DNA of 64,000 nucleotides from Anniella stebbinsi. Lineage: Eukaryota > Chordata > Lepidosauria > Squamata > Anniellidae. The position numbers and the translations under genes are program-made. Each line of letters begins with the position of its first letter. Within the stretch, counting starts at the first letter, position 1. The notes beneath the pieces are model-generated. The model saw only the letters and a list, made by a program, of their open reading frames with translations, ran no database searches and was not told the origin of the DNA. Shown here one piece after another: positions 33,726 through 45,622 of this stretch. The stretch covers positions 184,953,654 to 185,017,653 of the forward strand of contig JARDYH010000001.1 of NCBI GenBank assembly GCA_029215795.1. Direction: 5' to 3'.

Positions 33726-36700
33726 CTGAAAGAAATGCAGGTGGTGCATTAGTTGAGAGAGACAGATGACATATCACATTTAGGGCTTAATAGCAATTCA
33801 CTCTGTTATTTGTAGTGTTATTTGTAGTCTATAGATACAGCAGAAGCTGAAAAGCAGTGACCTGTACAATGTTTAAATTACAGACAGAACTCATTTAAAT
33901 AGTGTGTGTGTGTGTGTGTGTAGAAAAAAAACTGACTTTGAGCTGTGACTTAAGCACAAACCTATACATGGTTACTCAAAAGGAAGGCATTCAAGTCAGG
34001 TATACTCCCTAGTCGGGTGTTATTTAGGGCTGCAGCCTTAAAGCGTGGTGTCCAATGGCCTGGAACATCCCTGGCTTTCAAATCTTCATGGAGAGTGCAT
34101 CTTCAGACAACCCCCCACCCCACCCCGGTAAGCCTGAGAAGTGGCGTGATAAAAATGGCCCACTGAATGGGCCATGTGGACATTGTTTACTTCCTCTTTC
34201 TTCTCCCTGAGAAACAGGAAGTATTGTGCAACAGAAGTAGGGCGGAGAAGTAATGGTAGGGAACCATGACTTCCCCATCTGATGGAGCGCTAAGTGTACA
34301 CACTGGTCCTGTTTGCACATAATGGCAGCAAACTGTAGGTTAATTAACCCACAATTTGCCAGGCCACTGTGACTGCTTTTCATATGTCTTCCAGCAAGGC
34401 ACTTAAGACTTGGACCCTGGAAATCCTCATAATAAAGCAGAGTGAAAAATTGACTGAACTCTGGCCTTCTTCTCTTCCCTCTTAGAAGAGGGAAGTGTTT
34501 TTTCTGTCCTTCCCTGCCACCAAAATATTTTCAAGGGATTCCCCAAAAAGCAAGTAAAGGGAGAACCAGCTAATCTGTCTGTGAACCTGGGTTAACATCC
34601 TAGCTGCATAACTAGATGCTCTTGCAAGCCATCAGTTGGCCACCATAGCCCTGGATTGGGCCTGAACTGCATCCATGGATGAATCAGCCAGGAGTGAAGC
34701 TGTATGTGTGATCACACAGTGAGTATGGAGCTGTTCAGAGGCCCTGTTATATTGTCAATAGCCAGGGCTGGTTTTGAAACAAGGGAGGAGATTTTTGGAC
34801 TTTACATGTAGACAGAGATTCCTGGGTGTGAATTCCTATTATGATGACAATGTTAGTTAGCTGAGTTAAATTTTATGTACATAGTTTATTGCTGGCACAT
34901 TGCCAGGAGTTATGATATTTCACTCCTGTTATAGTTCCCACTTGTGGGAGAAAGAAGGGATCCACTGCTTTCCCAGTATGAGTCTAGAGAGCAGGGAAAT
35001 ATTCCTCCCTCTGGAAGACACTGACAAGACATTGATCCTGCCTACTGACTGGAGAAGGAAGGGCTATCTCAAAGGATAAAAAGCTATGAATGCCCTCTAT
35101 GAGTGCTAGGGAACTTAAACACAAAGACAAGCATACGGCCCGCAACATACCGCATGCAGACACATAGAAACTCTCTTCCATCTACACCCAAAGGACAGGA
35201 TTCATGGACGCACCCACCCACCAACCCACATAGAGCCAGGGCTAGCTCAGAATATCTGGCTGCCTGAGAAATGCCTCTTATTTCTCACTGTTGACCTTGG
35301 GTCTGTCACTACTTCTCAACCTAAGCTATCTCACCAGATTATTGTGAGGATAAATGTAATAAAATAACGTTTTAAACAATAAGCATACTAGAAAAGTATA
35401 AATGTAAGATACTAGGCACATACGCAACCTTAGCATGTAAAATGGCCAACTGACCTGCATGGTGCCTGTTAGTGTGCACTTCTTTACATGCATGTGTTCT
35501 AAAGTCAAGATGCAACCAGTACCCCATTGACACACCCTGAGGCGGGAGCCTGAAGCTGGACACCAACTATTATAACTCATAAGAAAAAGTCAAAATTTAA
35601 ACATCATCCTCTTGCTTCTCATATGCTCTATCCATATGTCTCCATTTTCTGCATGATCATCAATGATCATCAACTCAAAGAAACTTGATTAACAATGCAA
35701 CTCTATGCATGTCTACTCAGAAGTAAGTACCACTATGTTCAATAGAAGTGTGTAAAGCAGTGAAGCCTTACCGCATAATCCTATACATGTTTGCTTAGAA
35801 AAAAGTCCCATTGTGTTCAATAAGATTCTCAGGTAAGTACATCAAATTGCAGCCTAAGTCTTTCTTCTTCCCCTAACCCCTTTCTTTACTATAAGACAGA
35901 TGTGGCCAGAAAGCAGATCTCCAGATGTTTCGGACTTCAACTTTCAGTGGCTCTCAGCAATTCACTTTTTGTGGTCCTTTTGTTCTGGTTTGACATTTCC
36001 ATTGAGGGTTCCCCCCCTCTTGTCTTCTTTGGGTAACCTCTACTCCGCCACAGTGTGCACTCGACTCCCGAAATATGGATATAATGGCGAACTTAATTTG
36101 CATTGACAGGATTTTTTTAAAAAAAGTTTACAAAAGTAGTTTTAAAAAGCATTTTCTTTGGCATGAAAGAACATAAACTCCTATAATTCCTGCTACCTAT
36201 TGTTTTAGGCTGGATATGCCACTGCCACACTAACATTCTGGACTTGTAAATTATTTTCTATCGGCAGTAATCACTATACTACGAGGATAGAAAGATACAT
36301 TTTTATTCAAAATGATAAAAAGGGCGGTGCATGTTCATTTAAAATTAACCTGGAAGAACCTTATATAGACAAAAGATTGTTCTACCCTTATTTCTAAGGG
36401 TGGATTGTGACTTCACACTGAAGACATTGGAAGGTGGTAGGAATCCAATCCAAAAGCCAACAAACCTGCAGGAGAGGGAGGCCTGCTGCCTGGGGGAGAG
36501 GAAGGGCTGCCTGCTGCCTGCTGATGGTCCACGCTGCTGCTGTATATTTTGGGTTCCACAAGGGCTAGAGATTTGTGGAGAATCTGGGCTAGCTAGTGGC
36601 TGCTCCTCTGAGGACCACAAGGAGGCTGCATCTCCACACTATTGTCGACTAAAACAGAGTCAGAATGAGATCACAGGATGGAGGAATTTTCTTCCCCAGA

Positions 36701-36813
36701 GGCCATGAAAGGGAACAAACAATGCTTTCAATTTTCCCTGTGATAGTGGGCAGTGGGCTGCACCCCTTAGCCTAATGTTAATCCAACCACGGCAATAAGC
36801 ATGGTACACTTAC
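33726..36813 (-). other. COL4A1: COL4A1 intron 50
   Basis: Contains a (GT)n tract (33,902-33,921), two copies of the 'caatcctatgcatg' palindromic family (about 33,950-34,040 and 35,690-35,860), a partial SINE (about 35,235-35,360) and one half of a diverged 100-bp duplication (36,622-36,722). No gene is seen; the frame at 36,400-36,708 has no resemblance to a known family. Confidence 0.75.
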
Positions 36814-36928
36814 CATTACAAAGGAATAGCCTATCCATAGGGATCTCCAGCCTTCTGGACATGGTGGAATTTGAACTGTTTGACTGTGAACTGCCATCAC
36901 CATGGCAGGAGCTTCACACACAGCACAC
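36814..36928 (-). CDS. COL4A1: Collagen IV alpha-1, exon 50: NC1 middle
   Basis: 115 bases between the acceptor 'gtcatctcttcccag' and the donor 'GTAATG|gtaagtg'. Encodes '[20 protein letters not shown]' and '[10 protein letters not shown]'. 'AMVMAVHS' marks alpha-1, where alpha-5 has 'AVVIAVHS'. Cysteines are conserved. The split Arg codon (AG|G) joins exon 49. Confidence 0.97.
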
Positions 36929-38429
36929 CTGGGAAGAGATGACATAAAAGCTGCAAAAATGAGATTGTATACCCCTAAAGTCATATTCCTCCCATCTTTA
37001 CTATGAATTAATTATTGGTAATTAATTAATGTAATTACTAGAATTAAACCCATTCTGGCAAGTGGAGAACTTCTATCCTACAGCCCGTCCAGCCCGTGGC
37101 TTTTCGATCCAAATATCAACTGAGATCCAAATTGGCACGAGGGCTAAATATGTTTGATGACTGTGATTATATGCTTGAATATAAAGCATATTCAGAAATA
37201 AACAAAGTGCTGAATGTTTTGTTAGCCTGTTTATGAATTTGAACATAAAGCATATTGAGAAATAAATATTGTATTACTACTAAGAAATGATAGAAAAAAA
37301 TAACACAGGAATCGTTACATTTCTGCAGTTGTACCAGGAACTGATAACAGCTTGAAAGCCCATCTCCTACCAAAGTGGGGAGGGGGAACAGTTCTAGAGT
37401 GTTTAGAAAAGATGTGCAAGCTGAGAAGCAGAGCTACAGAAATCTGCAGAAGTGACTGCTGCAAGCAGGCTGTACACTTCCACGCTATTGTAGGCTAAGA
37501 CCAAGTCAGAATGAGATCATGGATGGAGGAATTTGCTTCCACAAAGAAGATGAATGGAAACAAACTTCCATATAAAGTCTATCCTACTGAAGTAGAAGCA
37601 GATGGTTACAATGAGTTTTTGCAAACTCTTTTCCTGCGAATGGACTCACTTAGTGGATGGACAGTGAGGGAGCAACATCCTGTGATCTGTGGGACATGGA
37701 ATTTATCTTAGGATAAAGGATGGATCTGTTCTATGGACCACTTGATCTTGACAGAAAATGCACAGAAGAGGGAAGATATATGGTAGGATTTGAGGCCACC
37801 TTGTTGTTAATACAATTGTGTCCATTGCTGTTGGACAAGAATGTCTTGTACCTGTAATTCTCAGGAGTGGTAAAAAGGTCCACACTTGAAAGTGGAAAAT
37901 ATACTCTGAACTCTGGATCCCTGAGTTATTCTTCTACAGAATTAAAGAAGACAATTAGATACTCTGCCAGGATAAGATGACTCTCTGCCCTTCTTAAATG
38001 TGTTGGGAGTGGGGAGGAAGTGATAAGCAGAAAAACAGAATGTTGCTTTGCTACCACTAAAAAAGGCTGATCAGAGAGGGCAGGGTAGCTTTTCCCCATG
38101 GAAAAGTTCTAGATGATGACTTTGCCTGCTCCGTGAGCAACAGGAAGTGGGTGACACTGATATCCTGTAGGAACCTCGTTGCCACAAGCAATTGTGTGTT
38201 TCAGTCAGAAGTTGTCTATATGTGTCAGAAATGTTGTCACTATGGTAAGCATGGAATCCAAGAATGAAAAGTTTTGCCAATATTTCACCTCACATGGGTT
38301 AGGACCCCAACTCCAAACCACCACATTGCACGCGTGCAGACACCCCCCCACACCCACACCCACACACTGAGATCAACCAATGAGATCAACCATCCCATCA
38401 TTATAGTCAAATACTAATACTAATACTAC

Positions 38430-39061
38430 TATAATAATATTTATTTATTTCTTACCCGCCTCTCCCTCTGAATCGAGGCGGGGAATAACAACAAATACAA
38501 ATACATAAAACTGAATAAAAATATATAAAACTAATACATTATTAAAATAACAATAAAACTCTTAAAATTCTGCTAGCTAGGCCTGCCGGAAGAGATCAGT
38601 CTTTATGGGTTTCTTAAAGTAAAAAAGACTGTTAAATTGACAAATCTCTTCCGGCAGAGGCCATTCCACAGTCTGGGAGTGGCAGAAAAGACGGTCCTCT
38701 GGGTAATGGTTGTCAGCCTAGTTTTTGCTGACTGAAGTAAATTCTTCCCAGAGGGCCTGAGTATACAGGGCAGATTGTACAGGGGAAAGCAATCCCGCAG
38801 GTAACCTGGACCCAAACCATGTAGGGCTTTAAAGGTAATGACCAACACTTTGTACTTCGCCTGGAAAATAATTGGAAGCCAGTGAAGTGATTTTAAAGTT
38901 GGTGTAATATGGTCACCCCTAGGTGTACCGGTGACCAACCTGGCTGCCGTATTTTGAACTAATTGAAGTTTCTGGACTAGGCACAGAGGTAGCCCTATGT
39001 ACAGCGCATTGCAGAAGTCGAGCCTCGAAGTTACCAGCGCGCACACTATCTTCTTTACGTA
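38430..39061 (-). mobile_element. L2-type LINE 3' fragment (second subfamily)
   Basis: Minus-strand frame 38,603-39,046 matches the L2 ORF2 C-terminus: 'TSRLDFCNALYIGLP', 'QLVQNTAARLVTGT' and 'LKSLHWLPIIFQAKYKVLVI'. The 3' tail 'cttacccgcctctccctc' with 'gaggcgggg' differs from the tail of the 4-6 kb L2 copies and matches 7,425-7,545, so two L2 subfamilies are present. Confidence 0.8.
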
Positions 39062-39284
39062 GTGTCAAAGACATTTACAGGTTTGTTCATCATTGAATAC
39101 CCAAAAGATTTGCAAAAACTGCTGTACCAAATCTGTTTTTTTCTACCAGATTATCTTAGTTGTTAATAGGGGACTTGTATTTAGCCCCCAACAGGTGGGA
39201 TGTAACCCAGAGGTTTTGGAATGCTTTACAGAAGTTACAGGAGGAAAATGGCTGTTTCAAGAAGTGAAGATGCAGTGAGCATGG

Positions 39285-39442
39285 TAATTTCAGCAGGTGT
39301 CACGACCTGGTGAAATTCCTGCATCATAACAGTTCAAGCTGCAGGAGCCCTGCCCTCTTTTGTATCTGGTCACACTGGGCACGGCTCCTGCAGCTTTAAA
39401 AAGATACTGGAGCCCCATCCTCCTTTCCATATGGTCACCCTA
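39285..39442. mobile_element. Half copy of the 320-bp MITE family
   Basis: 'cctggtgaaattcc', then 'cagttcaagctgcaggagcc' and a closing 'atatggtcacccta', resembling the right-hand half of the copies at 19,010 and 30,160. The left half is missing and it is more diverged. Confidence 0.6.
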
Positions 39443-40453
39443 GGTCTTAGGGATGGAGATATCCATCCACTTGGAGGACATAGATGTTGGCCCTGCCTAC
39501 TGACATGAGGATAAGGGCTATCCCAAAGGCCACAATAACGTCCAGAGTCCTGTAAAAACCAAAGGGATATGCAGAGGAGCCAAGAGCCTGAAAAAGGCCT
39601 TGGTAGGGAAAGGCCTCTGGCTGGTCTACCTTATTCCCTGGCAACTCCCTTTCCTTAAGTGCCAGCTGAAACCAGTGATTCAGCAGCCTAACCAAGCTGT
39701 CTGTGCAAACCCTCACATTTCCAAGTGATTACCCTTGGAAGAATCCAAATCTTGATGCCTAGAGGCAGCATCGGAGGGTTGCTTAGGAGCTGTTGCAGGC
39801 CTGAGGAGACTTGGAGCTGATCCAGAGGTGCAGGGGCTTCTGCTGGAGGAATCGGTGACGGAAGGGCTGCAGTATCACCCGGTGTCCTTGGACTTCGATC
39901 TGCTCCTGGAGTGATGTTTGCCCTTATGTATTCCAGTAGGGATGGTCTGGAAGGTCAGGAGCCCCACAGCAAAAGGAGCCAACAACAAGCTGGCTCTGCC
40001 TCTTTATGGGCCAGCTTGCTGTATGCTCTTCTGGCCTCTACCAAAGAACACCAGGTCTGGAAAAAATGTAGGGCAAATTTTCTTTTTGCAGTTCTATCTC
40101 TCTCTGAATTTTAGTGATGCTTACTATGAATGGACAAATTTGCCTATTTCTGGTTCATATCACTTTCACCTGTTTTTACCATATTTCTGTTACATTTCTA
40201 CAGTAATCTACAATCTACAGTAATCTACAATTTTAAAAATCCTCTCAAAATATGTATTTAAATATGTGTTTTTCTCTCAATTGCATATTTTCATATGTTT
40301 AAAGTGCCAGTATCTGTATTGTAGCATTGAAGAAAAGCAAAATCTGAAGGATAGTTAAATTCTGACTCACATATTAGTCTGAGCGGTGCAGTTCAAGCAA
40401 TTTCATATAGAAATCCACAAAGATTCAACTCCTCAAACAACCCTAATTCTTAC

Positions 40454-40631
40454 CTACTGATGAAAGGCCTGATGTTGTCTCCTTTAATGGGAGCCATGGT
40501 CATTGGCATTGGTTCAGGGGTAGACAACCAGTAAGAATAATCATTTCGTGAGGCAAAATTGCAGACATTATTAATGTTGCAGAACAGGAAAGGCATTGTG
40601 CTGAATTTACGTAGACAGCTTCCTGCTGTGC
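40454..40631 (-). CDS. COL4A1: Collagen IV alpha-1, exon 49: NC1 first repeat
   Basis: 178 bases between the acceptor 'tttttgccctttcag' and the donor 'AGTAG|gtaagaa'. Encodes '[20 protein letters not shown]' and '[20 protein letters not shown]', then '[14 protein letters not shown]'. 'MAPI-G-NIRPFIS' is the alpha-1 version. It includes the NC1 Met (in 'TPEPMPMTM') of the region that forms sulfilimine bonds between protomers in type IV collagen. Frame intact. Confidence 0.97.
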
Positions 40632-41215
40632 CTGAAAGGGCAAAAATAAACCGTTTATCCATGTCTATCTATACAATGCAACTTATACAGGGCTAGAATA
40701 ATAATGTACAAAAAGGCTTAGCAGTAAAATGCCCACATCACTCTGTTTTATAGCTATAGTTTGACTCCAGAGAAACGGTAGATCACTACCCTACTCAAAT
40801 CACAAATGCACTGTGATTTGGGGTTGGGCAGGCATGCCCCCTCCTCAAGCACCCGTAAAATCCTCAAGGGGTTTGGGGTGCAGTTCAATAAGCACAATAT
40901 ATTTGTGAGCCTACCCTGCTCTCTCTCAGTAAGAAGGGATTGTGCAGTGGAAGGCGGTCCTCAGTTGGACTCACACTCCTTCTCCGTCTCATAAAAAAAA
41001 TCAAAAAAAGACTCGCCTTAAGGGGGGGATGATAGCAGGAGGGGGTTCCATGAGGTCTTAAAGTGATCAATGGGATGCAAATGTCACAGACAATATCTGG
41101 GGGAAAATGATATGGGCTACATTCCTGGCAGGCAATGAGATGCAGTGTCATGTGCAACCATGGAGAGGCCCATGCCAGCCAATGTAAATCCTGCATCAGT
41201 TATCGTCTCCCTGGG

Positions 41216-41555
41216 TGCCTCTACAAGAGCAATTTAAAGCTCTTTCAAGTCGCAGTGAAAAAATTACCTCTACAAGAGCGGAGCGCAAATCGGGGGTTGA
41301 GGCGCTTTATCTGTCTGATTATGCGCATTATCGAATGCGCGTTAAATATCGAGTTTTAATTCTCCGCAGCTGTTAAAGCACATTTTGACCATGTAAACAA
41401 GCAATTCTCTGCATTTCAGTCACTTTAAAGCACGTTTCATGCTGCCGGTTGTGCGCTTCACCGCATGTCATTTACAGGATTTAGGCGTAAACGCAATTGT
41501 GAGAAGATGTGCATAATCGGACAACCAGGTGCCAAACCGAATTCTTGTAGAGGGG
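41216..41555 (-). mobile_element. CTCTACAAG-family MITE, copy 1
   Basis: Opposite orientation to copies 2 and 3. Ends are 'tgcctctacaagag' at the left and 'cttgtagagggg' at the right, inverted. A second internal 'acctctacaagagcgg' lies at 41,266, so one end is nested. The interior contains 'attatgcgcattatcgaatgcg', shared with the other copies. About 340 bp with no coding potential. Confidence 0.75.
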
Positions 41556-41759
41556 ACCCCTTTCCCCAATATGAGTACTTTTGTCATCCTTGGGGCGAGT
41601 GGAATGTGAGTCACTGTGAAACCAATTGAGGAAGACCTGCCCAGGGGAGCTGTGCCTGCCTAGACTGGACTTGCACTTTAATATTTAAAAGGAAAATTCA
41701 CTTGCCATCACTTTCTGTTCTCAGGGGTGGAACAGCCTTTGATGTTTGAGAAGTCTTGG

Positions 41760-41998
41760 GCCAGATCTACACCTAGCAGGATATAGCACTATGAAAGTGG
41801 TATGAAAGTGATATATGGAGGCAGGATCTACACTATTGCTTTATAGCAGTATTGAAGTACACTGACAACTGTTTGGGTCCATGACACATTCCATATACCA
41901 CTTTCATAGTGTTATATCCTGCTTGGTGGAGATGTGTCATGGCCCCAACAGTTGCCAGTGCACTATACCACTATAAAGCACTAGTGTAGATCCTGCCT
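41760..41998. mobile_element. Interleaved palindromic MITE
   Basis: Four blocks in the order A-B-A'-B'. A ('gcaggatatagcactatgaa', about 41,779) pairs with A' ('tatatcctgcttgg'). B ('ggcaggatctacactattgc', about 41,821) pairs with B' ('gtgtagatcctgcctt', ending about 41,998). The two stems interleave, so only one long stem can form at a time. This is consistent with a foldback DNA-transposon derivative. Confidence 0.65.
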
Positions 41999-42787
41999 TG
42001 GTTGAAAGATCAAGCAGGAGTTGTTGTTTTTACAATTTTTAATTGAATTTTTCAAAGTAACAATGAACAGCAACAAAATTAAGACCCCTGATCATCCTTG
42101 TTGCCCTCCTCTGAACATGCTCCAGATTGTCTGCACCTTTCCTGAAGTGTCCAGAACTGGACGCAATACTCAAGATGGGGCCTAACCAGTGCTGAACAAA
42201 GGGGAACCAGTACCTCGCGCGATTTGGAAGCTATACTTCTATTAATGTAGCCCAAAATAGCATTTGCTTTTTTTGCAGCCACATCACACCGTTAGCTCAT
42301 ATTCAGCTTGTGATCTACAACAATCCCAAGATCCTTCTCGCTTGTCACAATCCCTCATCTTGTGAGTGTGCATTTCGTTTCTTTTTCCTAGGTGTAGAAC
42401 TTGGCATTTATCCCTATTAAATTTCATTCTGTTGTTTTCAGCCCAGTGCTCCAGTCTATCAAGATCACTTTGGAGTTTGTTATGTTTTCCAGGGTATTAG
42501 TGATCCCACCCAATTTTGTGTCATCTGCAAATTTGATAAGCATTCCCTGCACCTCCTCGTCCAAATCATTATTAAAAATGTTGAAGAGCACTGGGCCCAG
42601 GACTGAGCCCTGCGGTACCCCACTCGTTACCTCCCCTCAGTGTGAAAAGGTACCATTGATAAGCACTCTTTGAGTCCAATTCTGTAGCCAACTGTGGATC
42701 CACCTAATAGTTGTTCCATCGAGCCCACTTTCCACTAGTTTCTTAATCAGAATGTCATGGGGCACTATGTCAAAAGCTTTGCTGAAG

Positions 42788-43765
42788 TCAAGATATACTA
42801 TATGCACAGCATAAAACACAGTCCACAAGGGAGGTTACCCGATCAAAAAATGAGATCAGATTAGTTTGACAGTATTTGTTCTTGACAAATCCATGCTGGC
42901 TTCTAGTAATCATTGCATTGTTTTCAAGGTGTTTACAAATTGACTTCTTCATAATCTGTTCCACGATTTTCCCAGGGATGGATGTCAGACTGACTGGTCT
43001 GTAGTTCCCAGGTTCCTCCTTTTTGCCCTTTTTGAAGATAGGGACATTAACCCTCCTCCAGTCATCTGGCACTTCACCTGTCTTCCATGATTTTGCAAAG
43101 ATAATAGACAGAGGTTCTGAGAGTTCTTCTGCCAGCTCCTTTACTATTCTAGGATGCAGTTCATCGGGCCCTGGAGATTTGAACTCGTTCAAAGAAATCA
43201 GGTGTTCCTTGACCATTTGTTTATCAATCTCAACCTGCAATCCTGTCCCTTCAGCTTGTACTTCACTTTTTCCAGGGGGGTCAAAGACCCTCTTTTGAGA
43301 GAAGACTAAGCCAAAGTAGGAACTGAGAACTTCGGCCTTTTCTTTGTCATCTGTTACCAATTTGCCATCCTCATGAAGCAGTTGAACCACCATGTCTTTC
43401 CTCTGTCTTTTACTATTCACGTATCTGAAGAAAGCCTTTTTATTGCTTTCAGCATCCCTCACAAACCTCAGCTCCTTCTCAGCTTTAGCCTTCCTGATAC
43501 CATTCCGGCACTTCTGTGCTACTTGTTTGTACTCTTCTTTTGTAGCCTGGCCTTCCTTCCACTTCCTATATGTATCCTTTTTTATTTTCTGGTCATCTCT
43601 AAGCTTTTTGTGGAGCCACATTGGTTTCTTCTGTTGTCTTCTATCTTTTTTCCTTTTTGGAATTGTTTGTAATTGGGCCTTTAAAATTTCCTTTTTAAAA
43701 AACTCCCACCTATCTTGGACTCCTTTTCTCATTTGGGTCACTAGCCATGGGACCTTACTTATCAT
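42788..43765 (-). pseudogene. CR1 ORF2 reverse transcriptase, N-terminal part
   Basis: 325 open codons: the linker with 'WLHKKLRDDQKIKKDTYRKW', then reverse transcriptase blocks 'KSPGPDELHPRIVKELAEEL', 'NYRPVSLTSIPGKIVEQIM', 'QHGFVKNKYCQTNLISFFD'. The frame then shifts. 'YLDFSKAFDIVPHDIL' (42,637-42,828) and the catalytic 'KFADDTKLG' (about 42,540) follow in other frames. Confidence 0.8.
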
Positions 43766-43839
43766 AGTTCTGAGTTTATTAAAATCAGCTTTCCTGAAAT
43801 CCAGAGTACGTGTTTGGCTACACTCAGCTTTTGCTTCCT

Positions 43840-44562
43840 TTAAAATAAAAACTCAAGTATGATGTGGTCACTTTCCCCCAGAGTTCCCATAACTGCCGCT
43901 TTATCCACTAAGTCATTCTTATTGGTCAGTATCAAATCAAGGATAGCCGTTCCTCTAGTTCCTTCCTCTACTTTCTGTAGGAGAAAATTATCAGCCACAC
44001 ATGTCAGGAATTTCTTGGAGGGGCCAATTTTGGCAGAATTTGTCTCCCAACAGATATTGGGGTAATTGCAGTCCCCCGTTACTACTACATCGGATTTCCT
44101 CGAAACACTGGCAATTTGCTTTTCAAAAGTCTCATCCTTGTCTTCTCCTTGAGTGGGTGGTCGATAGTAGACTCTGACTATCATGCTCCTTTTCTTCCTT
44201 TCCCTATTTCTTTTAATCCAGATGCTCTTGATGGGGCTCCCAGGCTCATCCTCCTGTATTTCTCTGCAGGGATGAGTATTTTTAACATATAGTGCAACTT
44301 CACCTCCCTTTCTATTTCTTCTGTTCTTTTTGAACAAGTTATATCCTTCAATTGCTATATTCCAGTCACAGGAGTCATCACCCCACCAAGTTTCAGTTAT
44401 ACCTATCAAGTCATATTTGCCTTCATGTATTAAGAGTTCAAGTTCATTCTGTTTGTTTCCCATACTCTGGGCATTGGTATATAGACATCTGGCTTCTTTC
44501 CTACATTGTTGTGAACACTGTTTTGAGGCACTATTGGAGCTGTTCTCTCTGTTATGGTGCAT
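43840..44562 (-). pseudogene. CR1 ORF2 APE endonuclease
   Basis: 240 open codons. The frame shows the APE-type nuclease order: '[17 protein letters not shown]', '[13 protein letters not shown]', '[10 protein letters not shown]', '[15 protein letters not shown]' and '[16 protein letters not shown]'. In the family the equivalent of 'GDCN' is normally GDFN, so a metal-site neighbour is changed. It is separated from the reverse transcriptase by a frame break. Confidence 0.8.
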
Positions 44563-44753
44563 AAGCCTTCATCCATTGTTGCCTCCAAGTTTACGTCTCC
44601 CTCCCCCATAGGATTCAGTTTAAAGCCCTCCTGATGAGGTTTTTCATGCTGTGGCCAAACACATTCTTCCCAGCCCTTGTGAGGTGCAACTCGTCCCTCG
44701 CCAGCAGTCCATCTTCCAAATAGTGTAGCCCGTGATCCCAGACTCCGAATCCC

Positions 44754-45140
44754 TCATGTTGGCACCACCTTTGTAGCCAGTCGTTCACCCGGAGTATTCC
44801 CCCCCCCCCTTTCTATTCCTTTTCCAAGAACTGGGAGGATGGATGCGAAAACTATCTGGGCCCCAGAGTTCTTGAGATTCCTTCCCAGAGCTTCAAAGTC
44901 TGATGCGATTTCTTCGTAGCTCCGTTTGGCAATATCATTTGTCCCCACATGGATGAGAAGAAAAGGATATGTGTCAGTGGGCTTGATGAGCTTTGGCAAC
45001 CCTTCAGTCACATCTCTAATCTGTGCTCTAGGGAGATAGCAGACTTGGCGAGCCCATGGGTCTTCATGACATAATTGGATTTCAATCCCACGCAGCAGGG
45101 AGTCTCCCACAACGATTACTCTTCTCTTCTTCTTGGTCAA
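44754..45140 (-). pseudogene. CR1 ORF1 esterase domain
   Basis: 128 codons with the SGNH-hydrolase blocks 'VVGDSLLRGIE' (nucleophile Ser in GDS) and 'LIHVGTNDI' (block III, GTND). CR1-clade ORF1 proteins are known to carry an esterase of this type. It is out of frame with the upstream zinc-finger part, so ORF1 is broken. Confidence 0.8.
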
Positions 45141-45247
45141 CTGACCTTCTGCCTCTTGCTTACTGTTGCACAGGATCTCCTGTACTTCTTCCTCTGCAGG
45201 CTGTCCTCCAGTCTCATCCTCCAGTAGCTGAAAGCGGTTATATCAGT

Positions 45248-45622
45248 CTAGTGGTTCCACTGGTGCAGAGTGTCATCTAGTTCTTCTGCTCCTGTCACCC
45301 TTTTCCAAGGAGTTTCCTCTTTGTTGGCTTTCCTCATCTCAGCATTCTCCACTTCTGTTTTGGTTTGCTGTTGCTCTTCAATCTCTTGCGCTTCTTGTTC
45401 ATGTTGCAGTTCCACCATTCTGTCTAAGAACTCTTCGCCTTCTCTTATTCCTTGGAGGGTGGACACTTGCCGCTCAAGTGCTTTCACTTTTTCTTCCAAT
45501 AAGGCAACCAGCTTGCATTTGTTGCAGGTGTACGTCATGTTGATCTCAGTCAGGGACACAAACATTGCACACACGTTGCAGGTCACCACCACTAGAGACT
45601 CCTTTCCATGTATAGTCTCCAT
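45248..45622 (-). pseudogene. CR1 ORF1 N-terminal zinc finger and coiled coil
   Basis: 124 codons starting at an ATG (45,622). 'CNVC' and 'CNKC', 18 residues apart, form a likely zinc site. A coiled coil of about 40 residues follows ('LEEKVKALERQVSTL'), then a Glu/Gln-rich stretch. It ends in a stop before the esterase part. Confidence 0.75.

Larger units (their letters stand above)
36929..40453 (-). other. COL4A1: COL4A1 intron 49
   Basis: Holds the second copy of the diverged duplication (37,465-37,566), an L2-type fragment (38,430-39,061), a half copy of the 320-bp MITE family (39,285-39,442), and a possible DIRS gag relic at about 39,450-40,070. No other gene is seen. Confidence 0.75.

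Noticed and set aside
39450..40070. DIRS gag relic on the minus strand
   Set aside because: A string like 'AYSKLAHKEAEPACCWLLLLW' followed by Pro/Ser-rich sequence is suggestive of DIRS gag, but stops are many and no zinc-binding cluster is visible, so I did not call it firmly.
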